DNA from: Chryseobacterium sp. FH1
Lineage (GTDB): Bacteria > Bacteroidota > Bacteroidia > Flavobacteriales > Weeksellaceae
Direction: 5' to 3'
NCBI RefSeq assembly: GCF_000735135.1
Contig: NZ_JPLZ01000003.1
Location: 175,778 to 239,777, forward strand
Length of the DNA: 64,000 nucleotides
In this document: positions 17,397 through 26,836 of the stretch, piece by piece
How the letters are laid out: each line of letters begins with the position of its first letter
How positions within the stretch are numbered: the first letter of the stretch is position 1
Position numbers and translations under genes: made by a program
Notes under the pieces: generated by a model
Database searches by the model: none
Told to the model about the DNA's origin: nothing
Seen by the model: the letters and a program-made list of their open reading frames with translations, nothing else

Positions 17397-17726
17397 TTAT
17401 TTACCTTGAGGTTTGATTTTGTTTGAATTTTGAATTGTATCAATTTTGAAGGGTTGTGTACTTTCTGTTTGATAATTGGTGGAAGGCGTTATCTTTTTCA
17501 GCATCTTGTATTGGGATGCTTTTTCGTCGGTCATATTTTTATAGAACCGACTGTTGGAATCTTCTTTCTTTAAAGTCTGTACTTTTGTTGTGTCAGTTTC
17601 TGTGCTGATGTGTGGTAATAGAGGTCTTGCCGGAAGCACTTCAACTTTAGCTTTTTCTTCTTTTTTAGTCTGCGAAAATAAGCATCCAAAAGAGAATAGG
17701 GTAGTGATTAAAAATAATTTTCTCAT
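17397..17726 (-). CDS. Small secreted protein of unknown function
   Basis: This 109-residue protein has a signal peptide (MRKLFLITTLFSFGCLFSQ). The mature chain is short, charged, Lys/Thr/Pro-rich and probably disordered (LPARPLLPHIST, KITPSTNYQTESTQ). I do not recognise the family. It is the first gene of a two-gene minus-strand unit: the next gene begins on the base after its stop codon. Confidence 0.6.
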   Translation of the reverse strand: MRKLFLITTLFSFGCLFSQTKKEEKAKVEVLPARPLLPHISTETDTTKVQTLKKEDSNSRFYKNMTDEKASQYKMLKKITPSTNYQTESTQPFKIDTIQNSNKIKPQGK

Positions 17727-17856
17727 CTGATAAAATTTTAAATGAAATTACGAAAAGAATTGGAATTAGCGACTAAGTTGATTTGAATTAATATTCAGTC
17801 TAATCTTTAATATAAACAAAAAAACGCCAAAAATTAATTCAGCGTTTATATTAAAT

Positions 17857-20355
17857 CTATCTCCCTTTCAACTCATCAAACAACCTTTCCAAAGAACCAA
17901 GATCCGAAATCAAAACCTCTCTCGCCTTCGCACCGTTGAAACCGCCAACCACGCCAGCCGCTTCCAGCTGATCCATAATTCTTCCGGCTCTATTATATCC
18001 CAATTTCAATTGTCTTTGAAGCATTGATGTTGATCCTTGTTGTGTAGAAATAACGATTCTCGCCGCATCTTCAAATAACTGATCTTTCTCGTTCGGATCG
18101 AAAGCGCCAACTGTGGAAGTGCTTTCGTCGCCGGAATATTCTGGAAGAAGGTAAGCATCCGGATAACCTTTTTGCTCGCCAACAAATTCCGCAATTCTTT
18201 CGACTTCAGGCGTATCTACAAAGGCACATTGCAAACGCGTCAAATCGTTTCCGTTGAAATAAAGCATATCACCACGTCCAACCAATTGCTCCGCTCCAGG
18301 CGAATCCAAAATCGTCTTTGAATCTACTCCCGAAATAACACGGAACGCAATCCTCGCAGGGAAATTCGCTTTGATCATACCTGTAATTACGTTAACTGAT
18401 GGTCTTTGTGTCGCAACAATCAAGTGGATTCCAATCGCTCTTGCCAACTGGGCCAAACGTGCAATCGGATGTTCAACTTCTTTTCCTGCAGTCATAATCA
18501 AATCAGCGAACTCATCCACAACCAAAACGATGTAAGGCAAATATCGGTGTCCATTTTCTGGATTGAGTTTTCTTTGAGCAAATTTGGCGTTGTACTCCTT
18601 GATGTTTTTACAGAACGCGTTTTTCAAAAGGTCATAACGCTGATCCATTTCGATACAAAGTGAATTCAAAGTATTGATCACTTTTGCATTGTCTGTGATG
18701 ATCGCATCTTCCGTATCAGGCAATTTCGCCAAGTAATGTCTTTCAATTTTCGAATATAAAGAAAGCTCAACTTTTTTCGGATCCACCATTACAAACTTCA
18801 GTTCGCTTGGGTGTTTTTTATAAATTAATGAAGTTAAGATTGCATTGATCCCAACAGACTTTCCCTGTCCAGTTGCACCAGCCATCAAGAGGTGAGGCAT
18901 TTTTGCAAGGTCGGCCACGAAAACTTCGTTGGAGATCGTTCTACCAAAAACGATTGGCAAATCCATATCAGCAGATTGGAATTTCGGCGATGCAACAACG
19001 GAACGCATAGAAACCATTGTTGGATTTTTTCTTGGAACCTCGATTCCGATCGTTCCTTTTCCTGGCATTGGCGCAATGATTCGAATTCCCAATGCGGAAA
19101 GATTCAACGCAATATCGTCTTGTAATTTTTTAATAGCAGAAACTCGGATTCCTGCTTCTGGTACGATTTCGTAAAGTGTCACCGTTGGTCCAATCGTCGC
19201 TTTGATTTCAGAAATCCCAACATTGAAGGTTTTTAATAAGCCAACAATCCTGTTTTTATTTTCTTCAAGTTCGTCGTGGTTGATGGTGATTTCCTCATTG
19301 CCGTAATCTTTTAGCAATTCTACAGAAGGCATTTGGAATTTCGCCAGATCCAATTTGTGATCGTACAAACCGTGTTTGCTTACAAGATCGTCGGATTTTT
19401 GCTGTTCAGCATTTGGTGCGTAAACTTCCTCTTTTTTAACTTCTATATTTAATGTGATATCGTCATTTGCTTTTGCAATTGGTGTTTCAATCACGGGTTT
19501 CTCAATGATAATTGGTTTGTCAACAATTGGTTTTTGAACTGGAGTTTCTGTGGTTAAAACAATTTGCTCCGGCTGACTTTCCTTCACATCTTCTACAAAA
19601 GTGGTTTTGTTGGGTGTTTTGATCGGCTCAAATTCCTGAGTGACTTTGATATTCCCAAAATCATTGTCAGTTTTCAAAGGTGTTTGATTGACTGCTGATT
19701 TTTCAGGAACAATTTCCTTATCTAAATCTTCATCCGCTTCAAATTCCTCATCAGAATCCGGCATCATACTTTTCAACTTTCCGAAAGTATTATCATTCAG
19801 ATCATTCAATTTATTTTTGATAGAACTTGGTCTTAAATTAAATTCCAAAACGAAATACAAAGCAAAGCTTACTAAAAGCACCATCCAAAGTCCGACAGAA
19901 CCAATGTAAGATTTCAAATAATCCATAATTTGATAACCATAAACACCGCCTAAAACGCCTTCGCCATTGGTCACAGCACCGAAGAAAATGGGTGTCCAGC
20001 AGATGAAAAACAAACTGTGGGAAATCGTTTTCCAAGGTTTGAAATAGTTTTTCTTAAAAATCAATGTTCCGAAGACCAAAAACAAGAATGCCACTACAAA
20101 CGCCGCAACACCAATGCTTTCAAAAATGAAAATGTTGCCCAGCCAATCACCGATTTTCCCAAAAAGGTTGGAAGATTCCACGGTTTTGTCTGCCATTGTT
20201 CCGGCCTGGCTTTGATCCGCTTTCCAATTCATCAGATAGGAAACGAAAGAAAGCGTCAAAACGATTGATGATACTATGAAGATACTACCAGAAATGATTC
20301 TGGGTTTGGAGATGATTTTGCTCGCAGCAGTTGTGTTTTTTTGTTCTATACTCAT
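17857..20355 (-). CDS. ftsK: DNA translocase FtsK
   Basis: I chose the start at 20355 (MSIEQKN), 21 bases downstream of a -7 box TAAATTTG. The 832-residue protein has four or five N-terminal membrane segments (about residues 20-170). A short acidic and Pro/Thr-rich linker follows, then the RecA-like motor with Walker A GATGQGKS near residue 492 and Walker B VVDEFADLI. The C-terminal gamma winged-helix domain (LGYNRAGRIMDQLEAAGVVG) reads polar DNA signals. FtsK pumps chromosome ends across the closing septum and activates XerCD recombination at dif. The linker is much shorter than in E. coli, as is usual in Bacteroidota. Confidence 0.95.
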   Translation of the reverse strand: MSIEQKNTTAASKIISKPRIISGSIFIVSSIVLTLSFVSYLMNWKADQSQAGTMADKTVESSNLFGKIGDWLGNIFIFESIGVAAFVVAFLFLVFGTLIFKKNYFKPWKTISHSLFFICWTPIFFGAVTNGEGVLGGVYGYQIMDYLKSYIGSVGLWMVLLVSFALYFVLEFNLRPSSIKNKLNDLNDNTFGKLKSMMPDSDEEFEADEDLDKEIVPEKSAVNQTPLKTDNDFGNIKVTQEFEPIKTPNKTTFVEDVKESQPEQIVLTTETPVQKPIVDKPIIIEKPVIETPIAKANDDITLNIEVKKEEVYAPNAEQQKSDDLVSKHGLYDHKLDLAKFQMPSVELLKDYGNEEITINHDELEENKNRIVGLLKTFNVGISEIKATIGPTVTLYEIVPEAGIRVSAIKKLQDDIALNLSALGIRIIAPMPGKGTIGIEVPRKNPTMVSMRSVVASPKFQSADMDLPIVFGRTISNEVFVADLAKMPHLLMAGATGQGKSVGINAILTSLIYKKHPSELKFVMVDPKKVELSLYSKIERHYLAKLPDTEDAIITDNAKVINTLNSLCIEMDQRYDLLKNAFCKNIKEYNAKFAQRKLNPENGHRYLPYIVLVVDEFADLIMTAGKEVEHPIARLAQLARAIGIHLIVATQRPSVNVITGMIKANFPARIAFRVISGVDSKTILDSPGAEQLVGRGDMLYFNGNDLTRLQCAFVDTPEVERIAEFVGEQKGYPDAYLLPEYSGDESTSTVGAFDPNEKDQLFEDAARIVISTQQGSTSMLQRQLKLGYNRAGRIMDQLEAAGVVGGFNGAKAREVLISDLGSLERLFDELKGR

Positions 20356-20376
20356 TTTGAAAATCGACAATAGTTG

Positions 20377-20384
20377 CAAATTTA
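20377..20384 (-). promoter_or_regulatory. -7 box TAAATTTG of ftsK
   Basis: Matches TAnnTTTG on the minus strand, 21 bases before ATG 20355, and supports that start. Confidence 0.5.
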
Positions 20385-20565
20385 ATGTTTTTTATGAGTC
20401 ATATAAATTGTTAAGAGTCTTTTTTATTTTTTTTGATATTAATGAATTTTCACCATATTAATATTCAGTAAAAAACTCCTTATTAAGAACGTTTCAAAAT
20501 AAGCTTTCCGTTTCCCAAAGTGACAAAAAACAGTTTTTTTTGATGCCTTTGTGGTTTATCATCCT

Positions 20566-20573
20566 TATTTTTG
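20566..20573 (+). promoter_or_regulatory. -7 box TATTTTTG upstream of the small ORF and ccsBA
   Basis: Fits TAnnTTTG. Transcription would start near 20579, about 13 bases before the 25-codon frame at 20592, so that frame would be the first one in the mRNA. Confidence 0.5.
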
Positions 20574-20591
20574 TGAACTATAAATTTCAGA

Positions 20592-20669
20592 ATGAAACCT
20601 CCGGTTACAAAAGCTTGTCATATCTCCACGATTGACGCTTGGCGATTACATCTGACAAAAAAACAATAG
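20592..20669 (+). CDS. Possible 25-residue leader peptide before ccsBA
   Basis: This short frame begins MKPPVTKACHISTIDAW and ends in LTKKQ, with a stop at 20667-20669. It sits between a -7 box (20566-20573) and the ccsBA start, which follows after 10 bases. It is too short for codon statistics to decide. It contains Cys-His, which is suggestive only because the next gene handles haem. It has no terminator after it, so it does not look like an attenuator. Conservation upstream of ccsBA in relatives would decide whether it is real. Confidence 0.3.
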   Translation: MKPPVTKACHISTIDAWRLHLTKKQ

Positions 20670-20679
20670 GTATCTACTT

Positions 20680-23600
20680 ATGAAAAAGATTCAGGATATT
20701 CTTATTTCTACGCGAACAATGGCGCTTCTATTGCTGGTTTTCGCTATTTCTATGGCTGTTGCTACTTTTATCGAAAACGACTACGGAACGCCAACCGCCA
20801 AAGCACTCATCTACGAAGCAAAATGGTTTGAAGCCGTGATGTTTTTATTAATACTCAATTTCATCGGAAACATCGGCAGATACAGACTTTTCCGAAGAGA
20901 GAAGTGGCCGATTCTGGTTTTTCACTTGGCTTTTGTTTTAATATTCATTGGTGGTGCAATTACGCGTTACATCAGTTTTGAAGGGACAATGCACATCCGC
21001 GAAGGTGAAACGAATAACGAAATCATCACAGACAAACATTTCTTCAAAATCAAAATCGAAGAAAAAGGAGAACAGCAGAATTACCACGATGTTCCTTATT
21101 TGATGTCGCCACTTCACCACGATTTTCAGGCGACTTATGATTTCTTAGGTAAGGAGAAAATTATTGTGAAAGCTTTGGATTACGTTCAAAGAAAGAAAGA
21201 CAGTTTGGTTGCTGGCAAAGCTGGCAAAGAATTTTTGCACTTGGTTTCCACAAGTGATATGGGTGGTCGTCAAAACATTTATTTGGCTGAAGGCGATGTT
21301 CAAAATATCAACGGAACTTTGGTAAGTTACAACAGAACTGCAATCGACGGCGCAGTAGAATTTCAGAAGAAAGACGGACAACTTTATATTAAAACACCAA
21401 CCGACGCTTCGTTTATGACAATGGCAACTCAGGCAACGGGAACAACTAAGAAGAATGAGTTTCAGCCATTGGTTTTGAGAAGTCTTTATACGATTGATCA
21501 ATTGAAATTGGTAATTCCGGAAGGAACGAAACAAGGAAAATTAGTCAGCTACGAAGGCGATAAACAAAAAGACAAAGACGTTCCGGATATGCTTAAAGTG
21601 GAAGTGTCGGGACCAAAAACAAAACAAATTGTTGACCTGGTTGTAGAAAAAGGTAATCCGAATAATTACAAACAAATCAAAATCGATGGATTGGATGTGA
21701 TGTTAGGATTTGGACCTAAAGTTTATTACACGCAACCTTTCTCATTGAAATTAGAAAAATTCGTAATGGAAACTTATCCAGGAAGTTCTTCGCCGTCTGC
21801 TTATGAATCTCACGTGAAAATCGTGGACGAAGGCAAAGAAACACCGTATCAAATTTATATGAACCACGTCCTTAATTATAAAGGTTACAGATTTTTCCAA
21901 GCAAGTTTTGATCCGGATAGAAAAGGAACGGTTCTTTCTGTGAACCACGATTTCTGGGGAACTTTGATCAGTTATATCGGTTACGGATTTCTTTTCGTAG
22001 GGATGTTTGTGACAATGTTCTGGAAAGGTTCAAGATTCTGGAGCCTCAACCAAATGTTGAAAACCATCAGCAAGAAAAAAGCAACTATCGTTCTTTTGTT
22101 ATTATTAAGTTTTGGACTAAATGCTCAGGAAATTGATATGCACGGAAAAGACGGAAGCCGCGAAGGTCAATCTCATTCGGAAGCAAAACCAACTTCGCCA
22201 AACAAAAATCCAGCAGTAATTGATGCAGATGCGATGGTCAAGAACATCGAGATCAGCAAAGAGCACGCAGACAAGTTTGCTTACCTTTTGGTTCAGAATT
22301 ACGAAGGTAGAATTGTTCCTACCAATACGCAGGCTCTTGATATTCTTCATAAGCTGACGAGTAGGAGTAAGTTTCAGAATTTGGATGCCAACCAGTGGTT
22401 CTTGGCAGCAACGATAGACCCAATGTTCTGGGCGCAAGTCAATATCATCAAAATCGAAACTGCAGGAAAAGTTGGAAAAGATCTAAGAGCAAAAACAAAA
22501 GCTACAGAAGAAGGATTTACAAGTTTGATCAAATTATTTCCAGCCGATGCACAAGGTAATCTGCGTTTCGTTTTGGAAGATGATTATAATGATGCCTTCA
22601 GAAAGAAACCGGCTGAGAGAACAAGATATGATGAAGCGGTTATCAAATTGAACGACAAAGTTCAGGTTCTTAATGGAATTATGTCTTATCAATATTTCAG
22701 AACGATTCCTGTCAAAAATGATTCGAATCACACTTGGAATTCTGTGATGACACCGACTTTTGAACCGGACGAAAATGCACAGGCGGTTTTAGGTCCGTAT
22801 TTGTCAAGCGTCCTAATGGCAACACAAGGCGGAAGCTGGGCAAAAGCCGATGCAGAACTTAAAAAAGTAGAAGAATATCAGCAGAAATGGGGCAAAAATG
22901 TAGTGCCATCCGAAACTAAAGTTAAACTTGAAGTTCTGACTAATAAGCTGGATATCAATTTCAAACTGTTGATTTTCTACACGCTTATTGGAGGTTTGCT
23001 TTTAATTCTTGGTTTTGCAGAATTGTTCAAACCGAGCAAAATTCTTAAAAACGTTGTAAAAGCATTGATTTACATTGGTGCAGTTGGATACACATTCCAT
23101 TTCTTGGGATTGGTTGCGAGATGGTATATTTCTGGACACGCCCCTTGGAGTAATGGTTATGAGGCGATTATCTTCATCTCTTGGGTTGGGATTTCGGCAG
23201 GTTATGCTTTGTACAGAAACTCAAACACTTTGATTCCTGCAGCAGGATTTTTGGTAGCGGTGATTATGATGGGATTTGCGCACGGTGGTTCTGCACTTGA
23301 TCCACAAATTACACCTTTGGTTCCTGTTTTGAAATCTTACTGGCTGGTGGTTCACGTTGCGATCATTACATCAAGTTATGGATTCTTCTCCTTGTCAATG
23401 CTGATCGCGATGATCTCTTTGATTTTCTACATTATTGCCAACAAGGATACTTTCAAAAGACATAATGATACAACATTGAAAGAATTAGCGATCGTAAGTG
23501 AAATGTCGCTAAATATTGGATTGCTGGCATTAACCATCGGAAACTTCTTGGGAGGAATTTGGGCCAACGAATCTTGGGGACGTTACTGGAGCTGGGATCC

Positions 23601-23925
23601 GAAGGAAACTTGGGCTTTCATCTCGATTATGATCTACGCATTTGCGATTCACATGAGACTCGTTCCAGGATTGAGAGGAAGATATACTTTCCATGTGGTG
23701 ACGATGTTTGCATTCTGCTCAATGGTGATGACCTATTTTGGAGTGAATTACTACTTGTCAGGACTTCATTCCTACGCGAAAGGAGATCCAATTCCGCTTC
23801 CACTTTGGGTTTACCTTGGGATTGGCTATATGATCTTGCTTTCGGTGGCTGCTTGGTTCAAGTACAAAAAACTGCACAACGATCTTCACATCAAAAAAGA
23901 CGAGAGAACGCAAGTTGAGCCTTAG
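20680..23925 (+). CDS. ccsA: Cytochrome c biogenesis fusion protein CcsBA (ResB-CcsA)
   Basis: This 1081-residue membrane protein fuses a ResB/CcsB-like N-terminal half (first helices near residues 10-85, large periplasmic domain) to a CcsA half. The CcsA half has the haem-handling WWD-type motif WGRYWSWDPKETWAF near residues 965-980, and conserved His residues in GLVARWYISGHAPW and GLHSYAKGDP. The complex exports haem and attaches it to CxxCH apocytochromes (System II). Fusion of both parts in one chain is known in Bacteroidota and Epsilonproteobacteria. It is monocistronic apart from the possible leader frame, and is followed by a bidirectional terminator. Confidence 0.92.
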   Translation: MKKIQDILISTRTMALLLLVFAISMAVATFIENDYGTPTAKALIYEAKWFEAVMFLLILNFIGNIGRYRLFRREKWPILVFHLAFVLIFIGGAITRYISFEGTMHIREGETNNEIITDKHFFKIKIEEKGEQQNYHDVPYLMSPLHHDFQATYDFLGKEKIIVKALDYVQRKKDSLVAGKAGKEFLHLVSTSDMGGRQNIYLAEGDVQNINGTLVSYNRTAIDGAVEFQKKDGQLYIKTPTDASFMTMATQATGTTKKNEFQPLVLRSLYTIDQLKLVIPEGTKQGKLVSYEGDKQKDKDVPDMLKVEVSGPKTKQIVDLVVEKGNPNNYKQIKIDGLDVMLGFGPKVYYTQPFSLKLEKFVMETYPGSSSPSAYESHVKIVDEGKETPYQIYMNHVLNYKGYRFFQASFDPDRKGTVLSVNHDFWGTLISYIGYGFLFVGMFVTMFWKGSRFWSLNQMLKTISKKKATIVLLLLLSFGLNAQEIDMHGKDGSREGQSHSEAKPTSPNKNPAVIDADAMVKNIEISKEHADKFAYLLVQNYEGRIVPTNTQALDILHKLTSRSKFQNLDANQWFLAATIDPMFWAQVNIIKIETAGKVGKDLRAKTKATEEGFTSLIKLFPADAQGNLRFVLEDDYNDAFRKKPAERTRYDEAVIKLNDKVQVLNGIMSYQYFRTIPVKNDSNHTWNSVMTPTFEPDENAQAVLGPYLSSVLMATQGGSWAKADAELKKVEEYQQKWGKNVVPSETKVKLEVLTNKLDINFKLLIFYTLIGGLLLILGFAELFKPSKILKNVVKALIYIGAVGYTFHFLGLVARWYISGHAPWSNGYEAIIFISWVGISAGYALYRNSNTLIPAAGFLVAVIMMGFAHGGSALDPQITPLVPVLKSYWLVVHVAIITSSYGFFSLSMLIAMISLIFYIIANKDTFKRHNDTTLKELAIVSEMSLNIGLLALTIGNFLGGIWANESWGRYWSWDPKETWAFISIMIYAFAIHMRLVPGLRGRYTFHVVTMFAFCSMVMTYFGVNYYLSGLHSYAKGDPIPLPLWVYLGIGYMILLSVAAWFKYKKLHNDLHIKKDERTQVEP

Positions 23926-23945
23926 AATTCTATAATAAATCAAAT

Positions 23946-23977
23946 ATAAGTCAGTCTAAATTTTTAGACTGACTTAT
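23946..23977. terminator. Bidirectional terminator between convergent genes
   Basis: ATAAGTCAGTCTA and TAGACTGACTTAT form a 13-base stem, with T-rich sequence on both sides. It lies between ccsBA and the phosphatase gene. Confidence 0.85.
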
Positions 23978-24022
23978 TTATTTTAGTAAATTATATAATT
24001 TAAAACTTCGAAAATTTTAATT

Positions 24023-24886
24023 CTAGTTCAAAAACTTCTCAATATAAACCTCGCGCTGACTTTCAGAAATTCCTAAAACTTGCTTGATGTAATGATCCAT
24101 TGAACCATATTTTTTATCGATCTCATCAAAAGCGGTTTGAAGATATTTCCGCTCAATCCAACTGGATTTTTCCACTACGCCAATATCAAGTTTTGGATAG
24201 ACAAAATGAAAGTTGTTGGCAAGCTTCAATCTATTATTGACGACTTTCTTTCTTAAATCATTGGAAACTAAATATTCCTCAAAAATAACATCGTTATCAA
24301 ATTTCAGAATTTTCAAGATCAAAGCTGTAATCATTCCTGTTCTGTCTTTTCCTGCCGTGCAATGATAGAGTGTGGGTTCATCAGAATTCAAAATTTCTGT
24401 AATGATTTGTTTAATGACTTGCGGATTTTCTGAAACGTAATCTGTATAGAATTTCAGCATTCTTTTGTCCGCATCAGCTTTTGATATTTTTCCCTTCAAA
24501 GCTAAGTTTTTGGCATTTGCCATTTCGTTGTTTTGATCTTCGAAGGCGGGATAATTTTTGTAAATGATGTTGCTTGGCAAATGATCTGTTTCTTTTTCGA
24601 TTTCTTGTTTCGTTCGCAGATCAATCACTTTTTTAATCCTAAGTTTATTAAAGTTATCAAAAGAATTTGATTTCAATTGATGGAGATTTCCACTTCTATA
24701 AATCAAACTGTCTTTCAGAATTTTACCTTGAGAATTTTCCAATCCACCCAAAAATCTGAAGTTATTGACTTTCTTAATTTCTATTTGATTTTTTTGAGAA
24801 AGCTTGGAAAATTCTGGTTGTGTGGAAATATTTGTTTTGCAAGAGAGCAGTAAAATTAGGAAGGGAATTAAATAGATATTTTTCAT
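24023..24886 (-). CDS. Lipoprotein tyrosine phosphatase (dual-specificity-like)
   Basis: The 287-residue protein has a lipobox (LLLSC, Cys16), so it is an exported lipoprotein. The P-loop HCTAGKDRTG (about residues 176-185) is the C-x5-R signature of the tyrosine phosphatase superfamily. The upstream segment FRFLGGLENSQGK...LIYRSGNLHQLK matches the PtpB-like (Y_phosphatase3) branch, in which the P-loop Lys-Asp residues favour broad substrates including phosphoinositides. The location outside the cytoplasm suggests scavenging or an envelope role. It is a single gene with a likely -7 box TATCTTTA upstream. Confidence 0.85.
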   Translation of the reverse strand: MKNIYLIPFLILLLSCKTNISTQPEFSKLSQKNQIEIKKVNNFRFLGGLENSQGKILKDSLIYRSGNLHQLKSNSFDNFNKLRIKKVIDLRTKQEIEKETDHLPSNIIYKNYPAFEDQNNEMANAKNLALKGKISKADADKRMLKFYTDYVSENPQVIKQIITEILNSDEPTLYHCTAGKDRTGMITALILKILKFDNDVIFEEYLVSNDLRKKVVNNRLKLANNFHFVYPKLDIGVVEKSSWIERKYLQTAFDEIDKKYGSMDHYIKQVLGISESQREVYIEKFLN

Positions 24887-25175
24887 CTGAAATAAAGTAG
24901 AAATTAGAATTTAAAGATAAGCTATTTGTTACCAATTATTTATGTTTTCAATGTCGAAAAACTCAGCTAATGTTAAAAAACGCATAAAGTAAAAAAAATA
25001 ATTAATCATAAAATATTGGATAATAATTCAGTGTAATTAGTTATTGGTTGTTTATGTGTTTTAATAATTAGATATTTTTTAAGTAATTGTTAATCAATTG
25101 TATTATGGCTGTTTTGTTCGTGATTTTTGCTTAAAAAGTGATTGTTTAGTTTTGCATACACACAAATGATTTATT
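24887..25175. other. AT-rich divergent intergenic region
   Basis: The two flanking genes diverge. Apart from the promoter at 25127-25154 and a weaker one for the phosphatase gene, I see no coding frame, repeat or structured element here. Confidence 0.5.
25127..25154 (+). promoter_or_regulatory. Promoter of the three-paralogue operon
   Basis: TTG (25127-25129), a 17-base spacer and TAGTTTTG (25147-25154) fit the Bacteroidota -33/-7 pattern. The leader to ATG 25176 is about 15 bases. Confidence 0.6.
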
Positions 25176-26000
25176 ATGCAAAAATTTATAGAAAGCTTGT
25201 TTCTGCTAAGTAGCCTTGTCTTTTCTCAACAGATTTTTTCCCAAGTTGGCATCGGAACTGATAAACCAAATGCAACGTTGGATGTGAATGGTGATGTTGC
25301 TTTGCGAAACGAATTAAGTTTGGGCGGAACAGACACTGCTAAAGGAAATCCTGGTGAGGCCAATCAGGTTTTAGTATCTCAGGGCGAAGGTCTGCCACCA
25401 ACTTGGAAATATATAAAAGCACCGTTTGTAGAAGATGGTACTTATAAATTGACCAATACTTATCTAAGTGAGTCTGAGGTAGGCATCAGTACTTTCTCGG
25501 CAGGAGTTGCCGGTGATGACGTCAATACCAGCTCAATCGGTGATTTGCTCGACAGCAAATGGAAGAAAATTCCAAATCTCACAACACAAATCGAAGTGAA
25601 ATTTGCAGAAAACAAACTGGTCTATCAGGTCCAGACAGGTGTCGAGATTGTAGGCTCAACCGCTGGAAGTACAGTGAGATTTCTATGTGGAATCTTCAAA
25701 GATGATAAATTAATTGCCTTGCGTCCAGACAAAATTACCACTGCGTACAGCAATACGCCTACGCAGTATATGTTCACGCTTAATTACAGTGAGCAAAACA
25801 GCCCGATCGGTATTTACAAAATGGATGTTGCTTGTAGGAAAGTAGCAACGACCAATGTCAACAATTATTTTTCTATAGGATCAAACATTCCAACGTACCA
25901 ATCTGATACTGTAACTATTGCTAATACGGGTTCCAACAGTTTTGCTTTGAAATCCTTTTTCAAAACTGACATTACACAATTAATAATTTTCGCACAATAA
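25176..26000 (+). CDS. Secreted protein with VGIGTxxPxATLDVNG head, tandem paralogue 1
   Basis: The 274-residue protein has a signal peptide (to about residue 22, QQIFSQ) and then VGIGTDKPNATLDVNGD. That motif is frequent in Bacteroidota surface and fibre-like proteins. A linker GEANQVLVSQGEGLPPTWK resembles the repeats before phage tail-fibre heads. The C-terminal domain (about 90-274) contains FLCGIFKDDKL. The next two genes encode the same architecture. There is no type IX sorting domain. The function is unknown; an extracellular trimeric or jelly-roll protein is a guess. Confidence 0.7.
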   Translation: MQKFIESLFLLSSLVFSQQIFSQVGIGTDKPNATLDVNGDVALRNELSLGGTDTAKGNPGEANQVLVSQGEGLPPTWKYIKAPFVEDGTYKLTNTYLSESEVGISTFSAGVAGDDVNTSSIGDLLDSKWKKIPNLTTQIEVKFAENKLVYQVQTGVEIVGSTAGSTVRFLCGIFKDDKLIALRPDKITTAYSNTPTQYMFTLNYSEQNSPIGIYKMDVACRKVATTNVNNYFSIGSNIPTYQSDTVTIANTGSNSFALKSFFKTDITQLIIFAQ

Positions 26001-26001
26001 A

Positions 26002-26832
26002 ATGAAAAATACAATTTATTTAATAATGTTCTTGTGGTCGTTTACGCTACAAGGGCAAGTCGGCATTATGACTTCCCAACCACAGTCTGCTTTGGATGTC
26101 AATGGAGATTTCAATAAAAAAGGAAAGCTATTTTTAGATAATGATAATATTTTGTCTCCAGGACAAACGGGTCAAGTCTTAGTTTCCCGAGGTCCAGGCT
26201 TAGCTCCGACGTGGAAAGCCTTGAAAATTCCGGACTATGAATCATATAAATATTACCTGATTTTCAATGATTCATTTAGAGATTTTAATACAGCTTCCAG
26301 CACGACTGGGCAAGGTGTCTCATTGAGTACAGCAACTTCGCCAGCCAGCATCAGTACTGATTTGGTGAAAGGAACAGATATTAATTATTTGATCAATAAC
26401 AAAGGCTTTAAAGAGATCACAAATTTGGCTAATCCATTTGTTGTGAATAGTACAGAAAGTAAAGTTTATTTTCAATTTGAAACTGTAGTTCAAGAGAATA
26501 ATACGACAACGCTTGGCTCCAACCAAATGTATGCTTGTGGTATTTTTGTAGATGATAAATTGGAAAGTGTAAGACTGAACACACTTTTTACATCTACAAC
26601 TGCCGAAAGTACATTTTTGACTCATAATCAAATTGGTGGTGCATCAAACCTTTCGAAAGGTACACATACAGCGAGAGTAGCTTGCACGAGATATACAACG
26701 GATACGAATATCACTTTAGGAATCGGTGTTCCTTCGACAACAGCTGTTAATAATTTGAACAATTTCATGACGCAAGCCTCTTTGAAGATTGATGTTTATG
26801 AAGTACCACAAAACTTTACCGATATATTTTAA
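26002..26832 (+). CDS. Secreted protein, tandem paralogue 2
   Basis: This 276-residue protein starts one base after the previous stop. It repeats the layout: signal peptide ending near TLQGQ, VGIMTSQPQSALDVNGD, linker PGQTGQVLVSRGPGLAPTWK, and C-terminal domain with ACGIFVDDKL. It is clearly homologous to its neighbours but well diverged, so the duplication is not recent. No catalytic motif is visible. Confidence 0.7.
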   Translation: MKNTIYLIMFLWSFTLQGQVGIMTSQPQSALDVNGDFNKKGKLFLDNDNILSPGQTGQVLVSRGPGLAPTWKALKIPDYESYKYYLIFNDSFRDFNTASSTTGQGVSLSTATSPASISTDLVKGTDINYLINNKGFKEITNLANPFVVNSTESKVYFQFETVVQENNTTTLGSNQMYACGIFVDDKLESVRLNTLFTSTTAESTFLTHNQIGGASNLSKGTHTARVACTRYTTDTNITLGIGVPSTTAVNNLNNFMTQASLKIDVYEVPQNFTDIF

Positions 26833-26836
26833 ACCT

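Noticed and set aside
17821..17848. Terminator after ftsK
   Set aside because: Only six paired bases (AAACGC / GCGTTT) with a large loop; too weak to list.
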